Of a stretch of 35,481 nucleotides of DNA, positions 8,173 through 16,256 are shown piece after piece (position 1 is the stretch's first letter; each line of letters starts with the position of its first letter). The translations under genes were made by a program, and so were the position numbers. This DNA comes from Pseudomonadota bacterium. GTDB taxonomy: Bacteria; Pseudomonadota; Alphaproteobacteria; Rhizobiales; Beijerinckiaceae. The notes under the pieces are model-generated. The model was given only the letters and a program-made list of their open reading frames with translations. It had not been told where the DNA came from and did no database searches. The stretch lies in assembly GCA_023423995.1 (NCBI GenBank), contig JAFAEL010000119.1, positions 1-35,481 of the forward strand, given 5' to 3'.

Positions 8173-8191
8173 CGTTCCGTGTGACGGAACG
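8173..8191. promoter_or_regulatory. IclR-like 8-3-8 operator palindrome
   Basis: CGTTCCGT (8173-8180), GTG, ACGGAACG (8184-8191) is a perfect inverted repeat. The GTTCCG...CGGAAC core and short spacer resemble operators bound by IclR-family regulators. It sits in the 198-bp gap between two divergent operons, 36 bp before the plus-strand TTG start. It could control both directions through the IclR protein encoded at 2556-3395. The regulator assignment is inference. Confidence 0.6.
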
Positions 8192-8226
8192 GTCGCTCGG
8201 GCTGGAAAACAAGGAGGAGGGCGCTT

Positions 8227-9189
8227 TTGCTGCGTCGGACATGTCTCGCCGTACTGGCCGCGCTTGCGGTCTCGACCGGCGCTCTGGCCGAGTATCCAGA
8301 GCGGGTCGTCAAGATCATCGTGCCGTTCCCTGCCGGCGGGACGACGGACATCCTGGCGCGCCTTGTCGCCGACCGGCTCGACAAACGGCTTGGGCAGCGC
8401 TTCATCGTCGAGAATCGCGGCGGTGCCTCCGGCAGCATCGGCGCGCAGGCCGTCGCGGCGAGCGAGCCCGACGGCTACACACTGGTCATGGCGACCATCA
8501 ACACGCACGGCATCAACGCCGCGGTGTTCAAGAGCCTGCCCTATGACCCAGTGCGGGACTTCGCGCCGATCACCGTTGTGGCGTCCACGCCCAACGTGCT
8601 GATGGTCAATCCGTCGCTCGGGGTCTCCGACCTCGCGGGCCTCCTGAAGCTGGCCAAGGAGAATCCCGGCAAGATCGACTTCGGGTCCACCTCGCTCGGC
8701 GGCTCGCCGCATATGTCGGGCGAACTCCTCAAGACGATGGCGGGCGTGAACCTCAACCACGTCCCGTACCGGGGCGGCGGGCCGATGCTGAACGACCTCA
8801 TCGCCGGGCACATAAAGGTCGGGTTCGACAACCTCCCTTCAGCGGTGGGGCATGTCCGGGCCGGCAGCGTGAAGGCGCTCGCGGTCACGACTCCGGAGCG
8901 CTTCCCGAGCCTGCCTGACGTGCCGACGATCGCCGAGAGCGGCGTGCCCGGCTACGAGGTCTCGGCCTGGTTCGGCCTGCTCGCGCCCGCGAAGACGCCG
9001 CGGCCGGTGGTCGAGAAACTGCAGCGCGAGATTGCGGCAGTCCTGGCCGAGCCGGACATGAAGGCGAAGCTGCTGGAACTCGGCGGCGTGCCGGGCGGGA
9101 TGAGCCCGGATGCGTTCGGCGAAATCGTCAGGCGCGAGGTCGCCAAGTGGCCGGACGTCGTTGCGAAGACGGGCGTCAAGGTCGAGTGA
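8227..9189 (+). CDS. Bug/TctC-family tripartite tricarboxylate-type binding protein
   Basis: A 320-residue periplasmic binding protein. The start is TTG at 8227, supported by AAGGAGGAGG six bases upstream and by a well-formed signal peptide (CLAVLAALAVSTGALA, cleaved before EYPER). Bug-family marks are VKIIVPFPAGGTTDILARL, a GxGxxG-like ENRGGASGSIGAQAV, and ALAVTTPERFPSLPDVPTIAE. No TctA or TctB membrane gene is visible in the window, so this is an orphan receptor, as is common for Bug proteins. Its stop overlaps a possible ATG of the next gene, so it is co-transcribed with the AtuA-type genes. It may bind the pathway substrate for signalling or for a distant transporter. Confidence 0.93.
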   Translation: MLRRTCLAVLAALAVSTGALAEYPERVVKIIVPFPAGGTTDILARLVADRLDKRLGQRFIVENRGGASGSIGAQAVAASEPDGYTLVMATINTHGINAAVFKSLPYDPVRDFAPITVVASTPNVLMVNPSLGVSDLAGLLKLAKENPGKIDFGSTSLGGSPHMSGELLKTMAGVNLNHVPYRGGGPMLNDLIAGHIKVGFDNLPSAVGHVRAGSVKALAVTTPERFPSLPDVPTIAESGVPGYEVSAWFGLLAPAKTPRPVVEKLQREIAAVLAEPDMKAKLLELGGVPGGMSPDAFGEIVRREVAKWPDVVAKTGVKVE

Positions 9190-9200
9190 TGGGGAGAGGC

Positions 9201-10556
9201 ATGACAGGTCTACGTATCGGCTCCGGATCAGCCTGGTGGGGCGACCGCCTGGAGCCTGCCCGTCTGAATGCGGAGAAAGGCGACCTCGATTATCTCTGCT
9301 TCGAGACCATGGCGGAGGCGACCATCTCGGCCGCCCAGGTTCGGAAGCGGCGAGATCCCGAATTCCCAGGCTACGACACCTATCTCGACGACCGCATGCA
9401 GCGCGTCATCCCGGGGTGCCTCCGGCGCGGCACGAAGATCATCTCCAACCAGGGCTGGATCAACCCGGAAGGCGCGGCGCAGCGCATCGTGCATTGGCTG
9501 CGCGAATGCGGTGCCCCGAAGGGAACCAAGGTCGCAGCCGTCTCGGGAAGCCTGATCACGGATAGCGTGCTCGACCTGACTGACACGCTCATGGAGAACG
9601 GCAAGTCCTCCTCGTCCCTCGCCGGGACTATCGTTTCGGCCGAGGCGTATATGGGCGCCGAGCCGATCGTGCAGGCATTGAAGGACGGCGCGCAGGTGGT
9701 CGTGACCGGCCGCGTCGCCGACCCGTCGATCTTCATGGCGCCGATGATGCACGAGTTCCGTTGGGACGCGCTCGACCACAACCGGCTCGGGCCGGGCAAC
9801 GGCATCGGTCACGTGCTCGAATGCGGCGCGCAGGTCACCGGCGGTTATTTCTGCGACCCCGGGTTCAAGGACGTGCCCGATCCGTGGGACCTCGCCTTCC
9901 CGATTGCCGAAGTGGAGAGTGACGGCTCAGCTGTCATCACCAAGGTCGCTGGCACGGGCGGGGCGGTGAACCTGCGCACCCTGAAGGAGCAGCTGTTCTA
10001 CGAGGTGCACGATCCGGCCAACTACATCACGCCGGATGTGGTGGTCGATTTCACCACCACTGATCTCGAGGAGATCGGGCACGACCGGGTGAGGGTGAGC
10101 CGCATCTCCGGCAAGCCGCGCACGCCGACCTTGAAGGTGTCGATCGCCTGCCAGGAAGGCTTCATCGGCGAGGACATGTTTTTCTATGCCGGTCCGGGAG
10201 CGCTGCGCCGGGCGGAACTCGCCAAGCGCATCCTCGAAGAGCGCTTCAAGATTGTCGGGCTGGAGGCGGAGGATTATCGCGTCGACTTCGTCGGCATCAA
10301 CGCGATCCATGGCGGCTCGTCGCCGCGCGTCGAAACCGAGCCCTACGAGGTGGCTGTCCGGGTCGCGGCGCGCTGCAAGACGCGCGAGGAGGCCCTGAAG
10401 GTCGGCCGCGAGGTGGATGGGATGGCTGTGTCCGGCGTCGGCATGACGGGCAAGCGCGTCCCGCACCAGGACCGCACCCGGGAGGTGATCGGCGTCTGGT
10501 CCTCGCTCGTGCCGCGCGAGGCCGTGAAGCCCGTCATCACCATGTACGAGAGCTGA
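9201..10556 (+). CDS. AtuA-family (DUF1446) protein
   Basis: A 451-residue cytoplasmic protein of the acyclic terpene utilization AtuA family. It starts with LRIGSGSAWWGDRLEPA and includes DYLCFETMAEATISAA, KIISNQGWINPEGAA, VVTGRVADPSIFMAPM and a GHVLECGAQVTGGYF stretch typical of the family. The ATG at 9201 is preferred because GGGGAGAGG precedes it; the earlier ATG at 9189 overlaps the upstream stop. The C-terminal ferredoxin-like piece found fused in longer AtuA proteins is encoded separately, six bases downstream. AtuA is genetically linked to citronellol/geraniol breakdown, but its reaction is not established. The substrate here is unknown. Confidence 0.9.
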   Translation: MTGLRIGSGSAWWGDRLEPARLNAEKGDLDYLCFETMAEATISAAQVRKRRDPEFPGYDTYLDDRMQRVIPGCLRRGTKIISNQGWINPEGAAQRIVHWLRECGAPKGTKVAAVSGSLITDSVLDLTDTLMENGKSSSSLAGTIVSAEAYMGAEPIVQALKDGAQVVVTGRVADPSIFMAPMMHEFRWDALDHNRLGPGNGIGHVLECGAQVTGGYFCDPGFKDVPDPWDLAFPIAEVESDGSAVITKVAGTGGAVNLRTLKEQLFYEVHDPANYITPDVVVDFTTTDLEEIGHDRVRVSRISGKPRTPTLKVSIACQEGFIGEDMFFYAGPGALRRAELAKRILEERFKIVGLEAEDYRVDFVGINAIHGGSSPRVETEPYEVAVRVAARCKTREEALKVGREVDGMAVSGVGMTGKRVPHQDRTREVIGVWSSLVPREAVKPVITMYES

Positions 10557-10561
10557 GCGCC

Positions 10562-10921
10562 ATGAAGCTGAAGCTGCAGCACGTCGCCCATGTCCGCTCG
10601 GGCGACAAAGGCAACACGTCCAACATCACGGTCATCGCCTACGAGCCGGACCTTTATCCCATCCTCAAGGAGCAGCTCACGGCCGAGCGCTTCAAGGAGT
10701 TCTATGCCGGCATGGTGACTGGCAAGGTCACCCGCTACGAGGTCGACAAGCTCGGCGTCCTGAACTTCGTGGCGGAAGGCGCACTGGGCGGCGGCGTCTC
10801 GCGTTCGCTCTGCCTCGACAATTACGGCAAGGCCCTGTCCGCTGCCGTGCTCGGGTTCGAGATCGAGGTGCCGGACTCGAAGGCGAACCTGCTGCGCAAC
10901 TGGCGGCCGGAGGCTGCCTAG
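10562..10921 (+). CDS. AtuA-like small subunit (C-terminal ferredoxin-fold domain)
   Basis: A 119-residue protein beginning MKLKLQHVAHVRSGDKGN, with the SGDKGNTSNI and LGGGVSRSLCLDNYGKAL stretches that match the C-terminal domain of fused AtuA-family proteins. It starts five bases after the stop of the large AtuA gene. Inference: the two make one heteromeric enzyme. No catalytic assignment can be made from the sequence. Confidence 0.85.
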   Translation: MKLKLQHVAHVRSGDKGNTSNITVIAYEPDLYPILKEQLTAERFKEFYAGMVTGKVTRYEVDKLGVLNFVAEGALGGGVSRSLCLDNYGKALSAAVLGFEIEVPDSKANLLRNWRPEAA

Positions 10922-11013
10922 CAGCCCTCATGGCCGGGCGCGGTCCGGCCGTTCACTCAGCAATACAGAACAAGAGGCGGCCGCTCACCCGGTCGCTCCA
11001 GGGAGATGTCGCG

Positions 11014-11946
11014 ATGGTTCCCGAACTCACTGAACTCGCGTCAGGGCTCCGGTTCCCCGAGGGCCCGGTAGCGATGCCGGACGGATCGATCCTCCTCGTC
11101 GAGATCGAGCGCGGGACGGTGACGAAGGTCGCGCCGGACGGGGCTGTCTCCTATGTCGCGAGGCTCGGCGGCGGGCCGAACGGTGCGGCGCTCGGGCCGG
11201 ACGGTCGCCTCTTCATCTGCAACAATGGTGGGTTCCGCTGGACCCCGGAGGGCGACGAGAGCGGACTCCGCCCGATTGGCATTGCCGAGGACTATTCCGG
11301 CGGCCGGATCGAGGCGCTCGACCTTGAGACCGGCAAGGTCGAGGTGCTCTATCGCGAGTGCGACGGGCGCCTCCTCTGCGGCCCGAACGACCTCGTCTTC
11401 GATGGCAAGGGCGGCTTCTATTTCACGGACCTCGGCAAGGTGCGCCACCGTGACCAGGATCGCGGCGCGGTCTACTACGCCCGAGCGGACGGGAGCATGA
11501 TCCGGGAGGTCGTCTTCCCGATATTCACCCCGAATGGCTGCGGCCTCTCGCCCGACGGAGGCGTGCTCTATGTTGCCGAGACGGAAACAGCGCGGCTCTG
11601 GGCGTTCGACCTGAAGGGGCCCGGGGAGATCCGCCGGCATCCGTTCCCGTCACCTCATGGCGGGCGGCTCGTCATCGGCCTGCCGGGCTACAACCGCTTC
11701 GACTCGCTCGCGGTCGATGCAGGCGGCAACATCTGCGTCGCGACCCTGGTGAATGGCGGGATCACCGTCGTCTCGCCCGACGGCAGCTCGGTGCGGCACA
11801 TCCCGATGCCCGAGCGCTGGGTGACCAATATCTGCTTCGGCGGGCCGGACCTGCGCACGGCCTACATCACCCTGTCGTCCACCGGGCGACTGGTCTCGAT
11901 GCCCTGGGAGCGTCCAGGCCTGCCGCTGCACCACCTGAATCAGTGA
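11014..11946 (+). CDS. SMP-30/gluconolactonase/LRE family protein
   Basis: A 310-residue six-bladed beta-propeller. The ATG at 11014 is preferred because GGGAG stands about nine bases upstream and family similarity begins with LASGLRFPEGPV. Likely metal ligands are Glu16 (FPEGP), Asn125 (GPNDLVFD) and/or Asn174 (TPNGCGLSPD), and Asp230 (RFDSLAVD). Family members hydrolyse sugar lactones and other cyclic esters using a divalent metal. It follows the AtuA pair by 92 bp on the same strand. In this setting it may open a lactone intermediate. The substrate is unassigned. Confidence 0.9.
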   Translation: MVPELTELASGLRFPEGPVAMPDGSILLVEIERGTVTKVAPDGAVSYVARLGGGPNGAALGPDGRLFICNNGGFRWTPEGDESGLRPIGIAEDYSGGRIEALDLETGKVEVLYRECDGRLLCGPNDLVFDGKGGFYFTDLGKVRHRDQDRGAVYYARADGSMIREVVFPIFTPNGCGLSPDGGVLYVAETETARLWAFDLKGPGEIRRHPFPSPHGGRLVIGLPGYNRFDSLAVDAGGNICVATLVNGGITVVSPDGSSVRHIPMPERWVTNICFGGPDLRTAYITLSSTGRLVSMPWERPGLPLHHLNQ

Positions 11947-11953
11947 CATAGGC

Positions 11954-12014
11954 GCTCGCTCCGGAGGGAAGCCGGAACCCAGGCCGGCGGACCCCGCCTT
12001 CGCCGGAGTGAGCG
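11954..12014. repeat. Degenerate second copy of the REP-like element
   Basis: This stretch keeps the same layout as the element at 6770-6838: CGCTCC, an imperfect CCGG...CCGG arm followed by AACCCAGGCC, then GGACCCCGCCTTCGCCGGAGTGAGCG split over 11989-12014. The second stem still pairs with mismatches, while the first has decayed. It lies just before the strong ribosome site (GGGGAGGGAGG) of the SDR gene at 12030. Confidence 0.6.
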
Positions 12015-12029
12015 GGGAGGGAGGATCGA

Positions 12030-13085
12030 ATGAAGCACGCGCTCGTTGTCGGTGCCCTCGGGGTCGTCGGGCAAGGCCTCGTCCAACACCTTGCCGGCCA
12101 GCCCGGGTGGAAGGTGACCGGCCTGTCGCGCCGGAACCCAAGCGAGTCGCGGGCAGCAAGTTATGTCTCGATCGACATGCTCGATCGCGACGATGCCGAG
12201 CGCAAGCTCGCTGGGCTCGCGGACGTCACGCACATCTTCTACGCCGCCTATCTGGAGCGGCCGAGCTTCGCCGACGAAGTGGCCCCCAATCTCGCGATGC
12301 TGCGCAACACTGTCGAGGTGGTCGAGCGCGCCGCACCAGGCCTCGAGCATGTCAGCCTGATGCAGGGCACCAAGGCCTACGGGACGCATCTCGGGCCCTA
12401 CAGGACGCCCGCCCGCGAGTCGGACCCGCGGCACATGCCGCCGAACTTCTACTACGACCAGGAAGACTTCCTACGGGAGCGCGCGCCCAAGGCCCGGTGG
12501 ACATGGTCCGCCATGCGGCCGCGCACGATCTACGGCTACGCGATCAACTCGCCGATGAACATGACTTCTGTCCTCGGCGTCTATGCGTCGATCTCGAAGG
12601 AACTCGGCCTGCCGCTGCGCTTCCCGGGTACGCCGGGCGGCTACCGCGCCCTGCAGCAAGCGATCGACACCGACCTTCTCGCCCGCGCGACCGTGTGGGC
12701 CGCGACCGAGCCGCGCTGCGCCAACGAGATCTTCAACGTCACCAATGGCGGCCTCTTTCGGTGGGAGCATATGTGGCCGAAGATTGCCGCCTTCTTCGGC
12801 ATGGAATGCGGGCCGGTGCAGACGATCCGGATGGCCGAGCAGATGGCCGACAAGGGTCCGCTCTGGGCCCGAATCGTCGAGAAATATGGTCTCCAGCCGA
12901 CGCCCTTCGAACAGCTCGTCGCCTGGAAGTTCGGCGATTTCCAGTGGCACGCCGAGTACGACTCGATCTCGGAGACGACCAAGATCCGCCGCTACGGCTT
13001 CCACGACATCGTGGACGACGAGGAGATGTTCGTTCGCCAGATGGCGCGCCTGCAGGAGCTGCGCGTCATCCCGCCCGCAGCGTAG
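12030..13085 (+). CDS. PRISE-type SDR (enone 5-beta-reductase/iridoid-synthase-like)
   Basis: A 351-residue atypical short-chain dehydrogenase. The nucleotide-binding motif is GALGVVG (8-14), and SRR (33-35) suggests NADPH. MQGTKAYG (111-118, Lys115) and NFYYDQEDFL (139-148, Tyr141/Tyr142) match the two signature motifs of the progesterone 5-beta-reductase/iridoid synthase family, whose Lys and Tyr act in 1,4-reduction of enones. WSAMRPRTIYGY follows as usual. The ribosome site is GGGGAGGGAGG. It is the last gene of the plus-strand cluster, convergent with mnhG. Inference: it reduces an alpha,beta-unsaturated carbonyl in the pathway. Assignment as a generic NAD-dependent epimerase is the less specific alternative. 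Confidence 0.9.
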   Translation: MKHALVVGALGVVGQGLVQHLAGQPGWKVTGLSRRNPSESRAASYVSIDMLDRDDAERKLAGLADVTHIFYAAYLERPSFADEVAPNLAMLRNTVEVVERAAPGLEHVSLMQGTKAYGTHLGPYRTPARESDPRHMPPNFYYDQEDFLRERAPKARWTWSAMRPRTIYGYAINSPMNMTSVLGVYASISKELGLPLRFPGTPGGYRALQQAIDTDLLARATVWAATEPRCANEIFNVTNGGLFRWEHMWPKIAAFFGMECGPVQTIRMAEQMADKGPLWARIVEKYGLQPTPFEQLVAWKFGDFQWHAEYDSISETTKIRRYGFHDIVDDEEMFVRQMARLQELRVIPPAA

Positions 13086-13110
13086 CTGGCCGCCCTGCCT
13101 CGAATCTCAA

Positions 13111-13542
13111 TTAGGGAGGGGATTGCGGCCCGGCCGGATCGGGCTCGCCTGCTATGGCGGCGTGCCGGCCTTCGTCGGAGGCCGGATCGGCGGCCACCGC
13201 GGGCACGGGAGGGACATCGGCGTTGTTCTCCGCCCGGTCACGATAGAGCGCAGCGCGAGTCAGGAGCATCAGGGTGACAGGCGTCGTGATGAAGACGAAC
13301 GCTCCAATCAGCACCTCGTGAACGACGGGGCGAGATCCTAGCGCGGAGAAGAACACCATGGATCCCGCGAGCACGCTCCCGATGCCGAGCGTCGTGCCCA
13401 GCGTCGGCGCATGGACGCGCTGGTAGAACGAGCGAAGGCGCAGCATCCCGACCGACCCGATCAGGGCGAGAGCCGACCCGGTCAAGATGAGGATGGAGAC
13501 GAGGAGCGCGGCCCAGGCCGGGATATCGACGGCTTTCGTCAC
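13111..13542 (-). CDS. mnhG: Monovalent cation/H+ antiporter subunit G
   Basis: A 143-residue protein with three membrane segments (about 10-33, 44-65, 73-96) and the family motif GMLRLRSFYQRVHAPTLGTTLG. The last 40 residues are a hydrophilic, Pro/Ala/Asp-rich tail. It is the last gene of the six-gene antiporter operon, and its start overlaps the mnhF stop (ATGA). It is required for assembly or activity of Mrp-type complexes rather than for ion transport itself. Confidence 0.94.
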   Translation of the reverse strand: MTKAVDIPAWAALLVSILILTGSALALIGSVGMLRLRSFYQRVHAPTLGTTLGIGSVLAGSMVFFSALGSRPVVHEVLIGAFVFITTPVTLMLLTRAALYRDRAENNADVPPVPAVAADPASDEGRHAAIAGEPDPAGPQSPP

Positions 13543-13820
13543 TCGATGATCTCGCCGCGCATGAGGAACTTCGCCGAGGCCGCGGTCGACACGAAGCCCA
13601 GCATGGCGATGATGAGCGCCGCCTCGAAATAGACTTGGCTCGCCGTGCGGATGCCGAAGACCAGGAGGAGCATCGTCGCATTCACGTACAACGTGTCGAG
13701 GCCCAGAACGCGATCCTGAGCACGCGGGCCGCGCAGAATCCGGTAGCTAGCGCAGGCCATGGCGGCCGTCAGGAGGATCTGCGCCGCAAAGACTGACCAG
13801 TCGAGGATCGTCGTTGTCAT
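13539..13820 (-). CDS. mnhF: Monovalent cation/H+ antiporter subunit F
   Basis: A 93-residue protein with three membrane segments and the conserved cytoplasmic loop RILRGPRAQDRVLGLDTL that identifies MrpF/PhaF. The length is typical. It overlaps mnhE and mnhG by four bases on either side. Confidence 0.94.
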   Translation of the reverse strand: MTTTILDWSVFAAQILLTAAMACASYRILRGPRAQDRVLGLDTLYVNATMLLLVFGIRTASQVYFEAALIIAMLGFVSTAASAKFLMRGEIIE

Positions 13821-14305
13821 GCGATGATCTCCATCAGCCGGCGCTCATACCTTTCCTTGATGATCCTGACCCATTCCTCCTCGTCCACAAGATCGAGCAC
13901 GTGGAGGAGCATCGTTCCCTCCGCCGAATCATACTCGACCCAGACCGTGCCAGGAGTCGCCGTTATGATGCAGGCGAGTACAGTCAGCCCGGTGGGATGG
14001 CGCATGTCGAGCGGAACACGGACGAAGCCTGAGCGGCGCTCGCTGGCTCCCGGGCCGAGGATGATGCGGGCAACCGCATTGTTGGAACGGACGATCTCGA
14101 CCGCCACGTCCCACGCCAACCCGACGGCCATACCGATCCGCCGGAGCCTCGTGCGGGGCGGGGGCAGGGCGGAGAGCGCGAAGCTCGCCAGCAAGGCGGC
14201 CGCCACGCCGAGGATCACCGTCCCCGGCGCCACGCTCTCGTTCAAGATGAGCCACATCCCGAACAGGCCGGCCAGGATGAGCGGATATTCTAGCCAGACC
14301 CTCAC
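13817..14305 (-). CDS. mnhE: Monovalent cation/H+ antiporter subunit E
   Basis: A 162-residue protein starting at GTG (14305), which overlaps the mnhD stop (GTGA). Two N-terminal membrane segments (about 6-46) are followed by a soluble domain with the family sequence VRVPLDMRHPTGLTVLACIITATPGTVWVEY and a charged C-terminus (KERYERRLMEIIA). Longer upstream frames are antiframe of mnhD and are not used. It is a structural subunit of the complex. Confidence 0.93.
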   Translation of the reverse strand: MRVWLEYPLILAGLFGMWLILNESVAPGTVILGVAAALLASFALSALPPPRTRLRRIGMAVGLAWDVAVEIVRSNNAVARIILGPGASERRSGFVRVPLDMRHPTGLTVLACIITATPGTVWVEYDSAEGTMLLHVLDLVDEEEWVRIIKERYERRLMEIIA

Positions 14306-15912
14306 CTCGGTGCTCCCGGTTCTGGGAGGCGGGCATCGGGGAAGATGGCGCGGACGTAGTCTCGCGGCGCGTGCAGGCTGCGGGCCGTCGCCTCCATATA
14401 GGCCATGACTGGAGCCGGCCGGACCGTCAGGGCGGTACACAAGGCGATGAGGAATACGACCGGGCCTATCTCGACAACCCGCACTCGAGGCACCGAGGCG
14501 GCCGGCGCCGCCCAGAACACGTCGATGCCGATGCGCGTCATCGCGATCACCGTCGCGAGGCCGGAGAGGATGAAGGCGCAGACGAGCGCCCAGGTGCCGA
14601 CGGAGATCGCGTCCGCTCCCGACATGAGGGGGGAGAGGATCGCGAATTTCGCCAGGAAGCCAGACAGTGGCGGCAGCCCGGCGAGCAGGAGCGCGCAGGC
14701 TATGAAGCCGATCCCGAGGACCGCTGCGGTGGCTGGAATCGCGACACCGACTTCCTCCTCCCGCTCCTCTTCTTCGTCCGTGCCGAAGGCCTCGCGGGTC
14801 ACGGCGAGGATGTCGGCGCCCGGCTCCCGACCTCGCTCGACGAGTTCGATGAGTAGAAAGAAGGCGCCGATCGCCGGGACTGCGCTGGCAGCATAGAACA
14901 GAGCGCCGCCCGTCGCGGAGACGTGCCCCGCCCCGATTGCAGCGAGCAGCGTGCCCGACGAGACGAGGACGCTGGCCCCCGCGACCCTGGCCATGTTCTG
15001 GGAGGCGAGGACTGCGATCGAGCCGAAAGCGAGCGTGAGGAGGCCACCGATGAAGAGCCAAGCTCCTCCGAAGCCGGAGGAGGCGCCGGCATCGTCGCCG
15101 AACAGCATGAGCCAGAGCCGAAGGACGGCGTAGATGCCGACCTTGCTCAGGATGGACAGCACGGCAGCCGCGGGCGGGCTCGCGGCAGCGTAGGTGGGCG
15201 GCAGCCAGAAGCCGACGGGCCACATCGCCGCCTTGATCAGGAACGCGATGCCGAGGATCGCGGCGCCCGTCTCCGCGAGGGCGCGGTCTTCCGGCGCGAC
15301 CGCCGGTATCCGGACCGCAAGATCGGCCATGTTGAGCGTCCCGCTGACGCCGTAGATCATGCTGACGCCGATCAGGAAGAGCAGCGACGCCGTGAGATTG
15401 ATGACGATGTAGTGCAGGCCTGCCCTGACGCGCGCCGCGCCGGAGCCATGCAGGGCAAGGCCGTAGGAGGCGGCGAGCATCACCTCGAAGAAGACGAAGA
15501 GGTTGAAGAGATCGCCGGTCAGGAACGCACCGTTGATCCCCATCAGCTGGAACTGGAACAGCGGCTGGAAATGGGATCCGGCGCGGTTCCAGCGCGCGAT
15601 CGAGAAGACCAGCGCCGCCATGCCGAGAAGGCTGGTGAGCAACACCATCAGGGCCGACAGGCGGTCAAGCGCCAGGACGATCCCGAACTGGGCGGGCCAG
15701 TTTCCAAGGCGGTAGACGCGCACGATCCCCGCTTCGCTGCCGTCGGCGATACGCACCAGGGCAACGCTGAGGGCGACGAGCACCAGCACGGAGACGATGC
15801 CGAGCCCGGTCACCAGGTTGCGGCGGCGCTCGCCGAGCAGGATGGCCAAGATCCCCGCAACGAGCGGAACGACGATCGGGAGGACCGTCAGGTGGTCGGT
15901 CCAGGAGGTCAT
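14302..15912 (-). CDS. mnhD: Monovalent cation/H+ antiporter subunit D
   Basis: A 536-residue NuoL/M/N-like membrane protein with about 14 membrane segments. The proton-channel family core is seen in the ALHGSGAARVRAGLHY region and in IKAAMWPVGFWLPPTYAAASPPAAAVLSILSKVGIYA-type helices (Lys and Pro/His-line residues). A very acidic cytoplasmic loop (GTDEEEEREEEV) interrupts the second half. Start and stop overlap mnhC and mnhE by four bases. Together with MnhA it forms the ion-translocating core of the Mrp complex. Confidence 0.94.
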   Translation of the reverse strand: MTSWTDHLTVLPIVVPLVAGILAILLGERRRNLVTGLGIVSVLVLVALSVALVRIADGSEAGIVRVYRLGNWPAQFGIVLALDRLSALMVLLTSLLGMAALVFSIARWNRAGSHFQPLFQFQLMGINGAFLTGDLFNLFVFFEVMLAASYGLALHGSGAARVRAGLHYIVINLTASLLFLIGVSMIYGVSGTLNMADLAVRIPAVAPEDRALAETGAAILGIAFLIKAAMWPVGFWLPPTYAAASPPAAAVLSILSKVGIYAVLRLWLMLFGDDAGASSGFGGAWLFIGGLLTLAFGSIAVLASQNMARVAGASVLVSSGTLLAAIGAGHVSATGGALFYAASAVPAIGAFFLLIELVERGREPGADILAVTREAFGTDEEEEREEEVGVAIPATAAVLGIGFIACALLLAGLPPLSGFLAKFAILSPLMSGADAISVGTWALVCAFILSGLATVIAMTRIGIDVFWAAPAASVPRVRVVEIGPVVFLIALCTALTVRPAPVMAYMEATARSLHAPRDYVRAIFPDARLPEPGAPR

Positions 15913-16256
15913 CGCTCGGGCTCCCGGCCGTCGACGTGGTCGGTGCCGGTGAGGCCCCGCGCAGCTAGGAGGACCACCAGGAAGAGCGCCGTCGTCGCAA
16001 AGCTAATGACGATAGCAGTCAGGACGAGCGCCTGAGGCAGCGGATCGGCATAGGTCGCGAGCGTGCCCGCCTCACCTCGCGCGAGGATAGGTGGCTCGCC
16101 GATGCGCAGGCCCCCTGTCGAGAAGATGAAGAGGTTCACCGCATAGGACAGCAGCGAGAGGCCGATAATGACCTGGAAGGTCCGTGGCCTGAGCAGGAGC
16201 CAGACGCCGGAGCCGGCCAGGATTCCGATTGCCAGGGAGACGATGGCCTCCATCAC
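15909..16256 (-). CDS. mnhC: Monovalent cation/H+ antiporter subunit C
   Basis: A 115-residue NuoK-like protein with three membrane segments and the typical family sequences FQVIIGLSLLSYAVNLFIF and DPLPQALVLTAIVISFATTA. The length is normal. It overlaps the A/B fusion upstream and mnhD downstream by four bases each. Confidence 0.95.
   Translation of the reverse strand: MMEAIVSLAIGILAGSGVWLLLRPRTFQVIIGLSLLSYAVNLFIFSTGGLRIGEPPILARGEAGTLATYADPLPQALVLTAIVISFATTALFLVVLLAARGLTGTDHVDGREPER

Noticed and set aside
14923..16035. Plus-strand 370-codon frame opposite mnhD and mnhC
   Set aside because: It is an antisense shadow of conserved antiporter genes, with charged low-complexity composition and no ribosome site.
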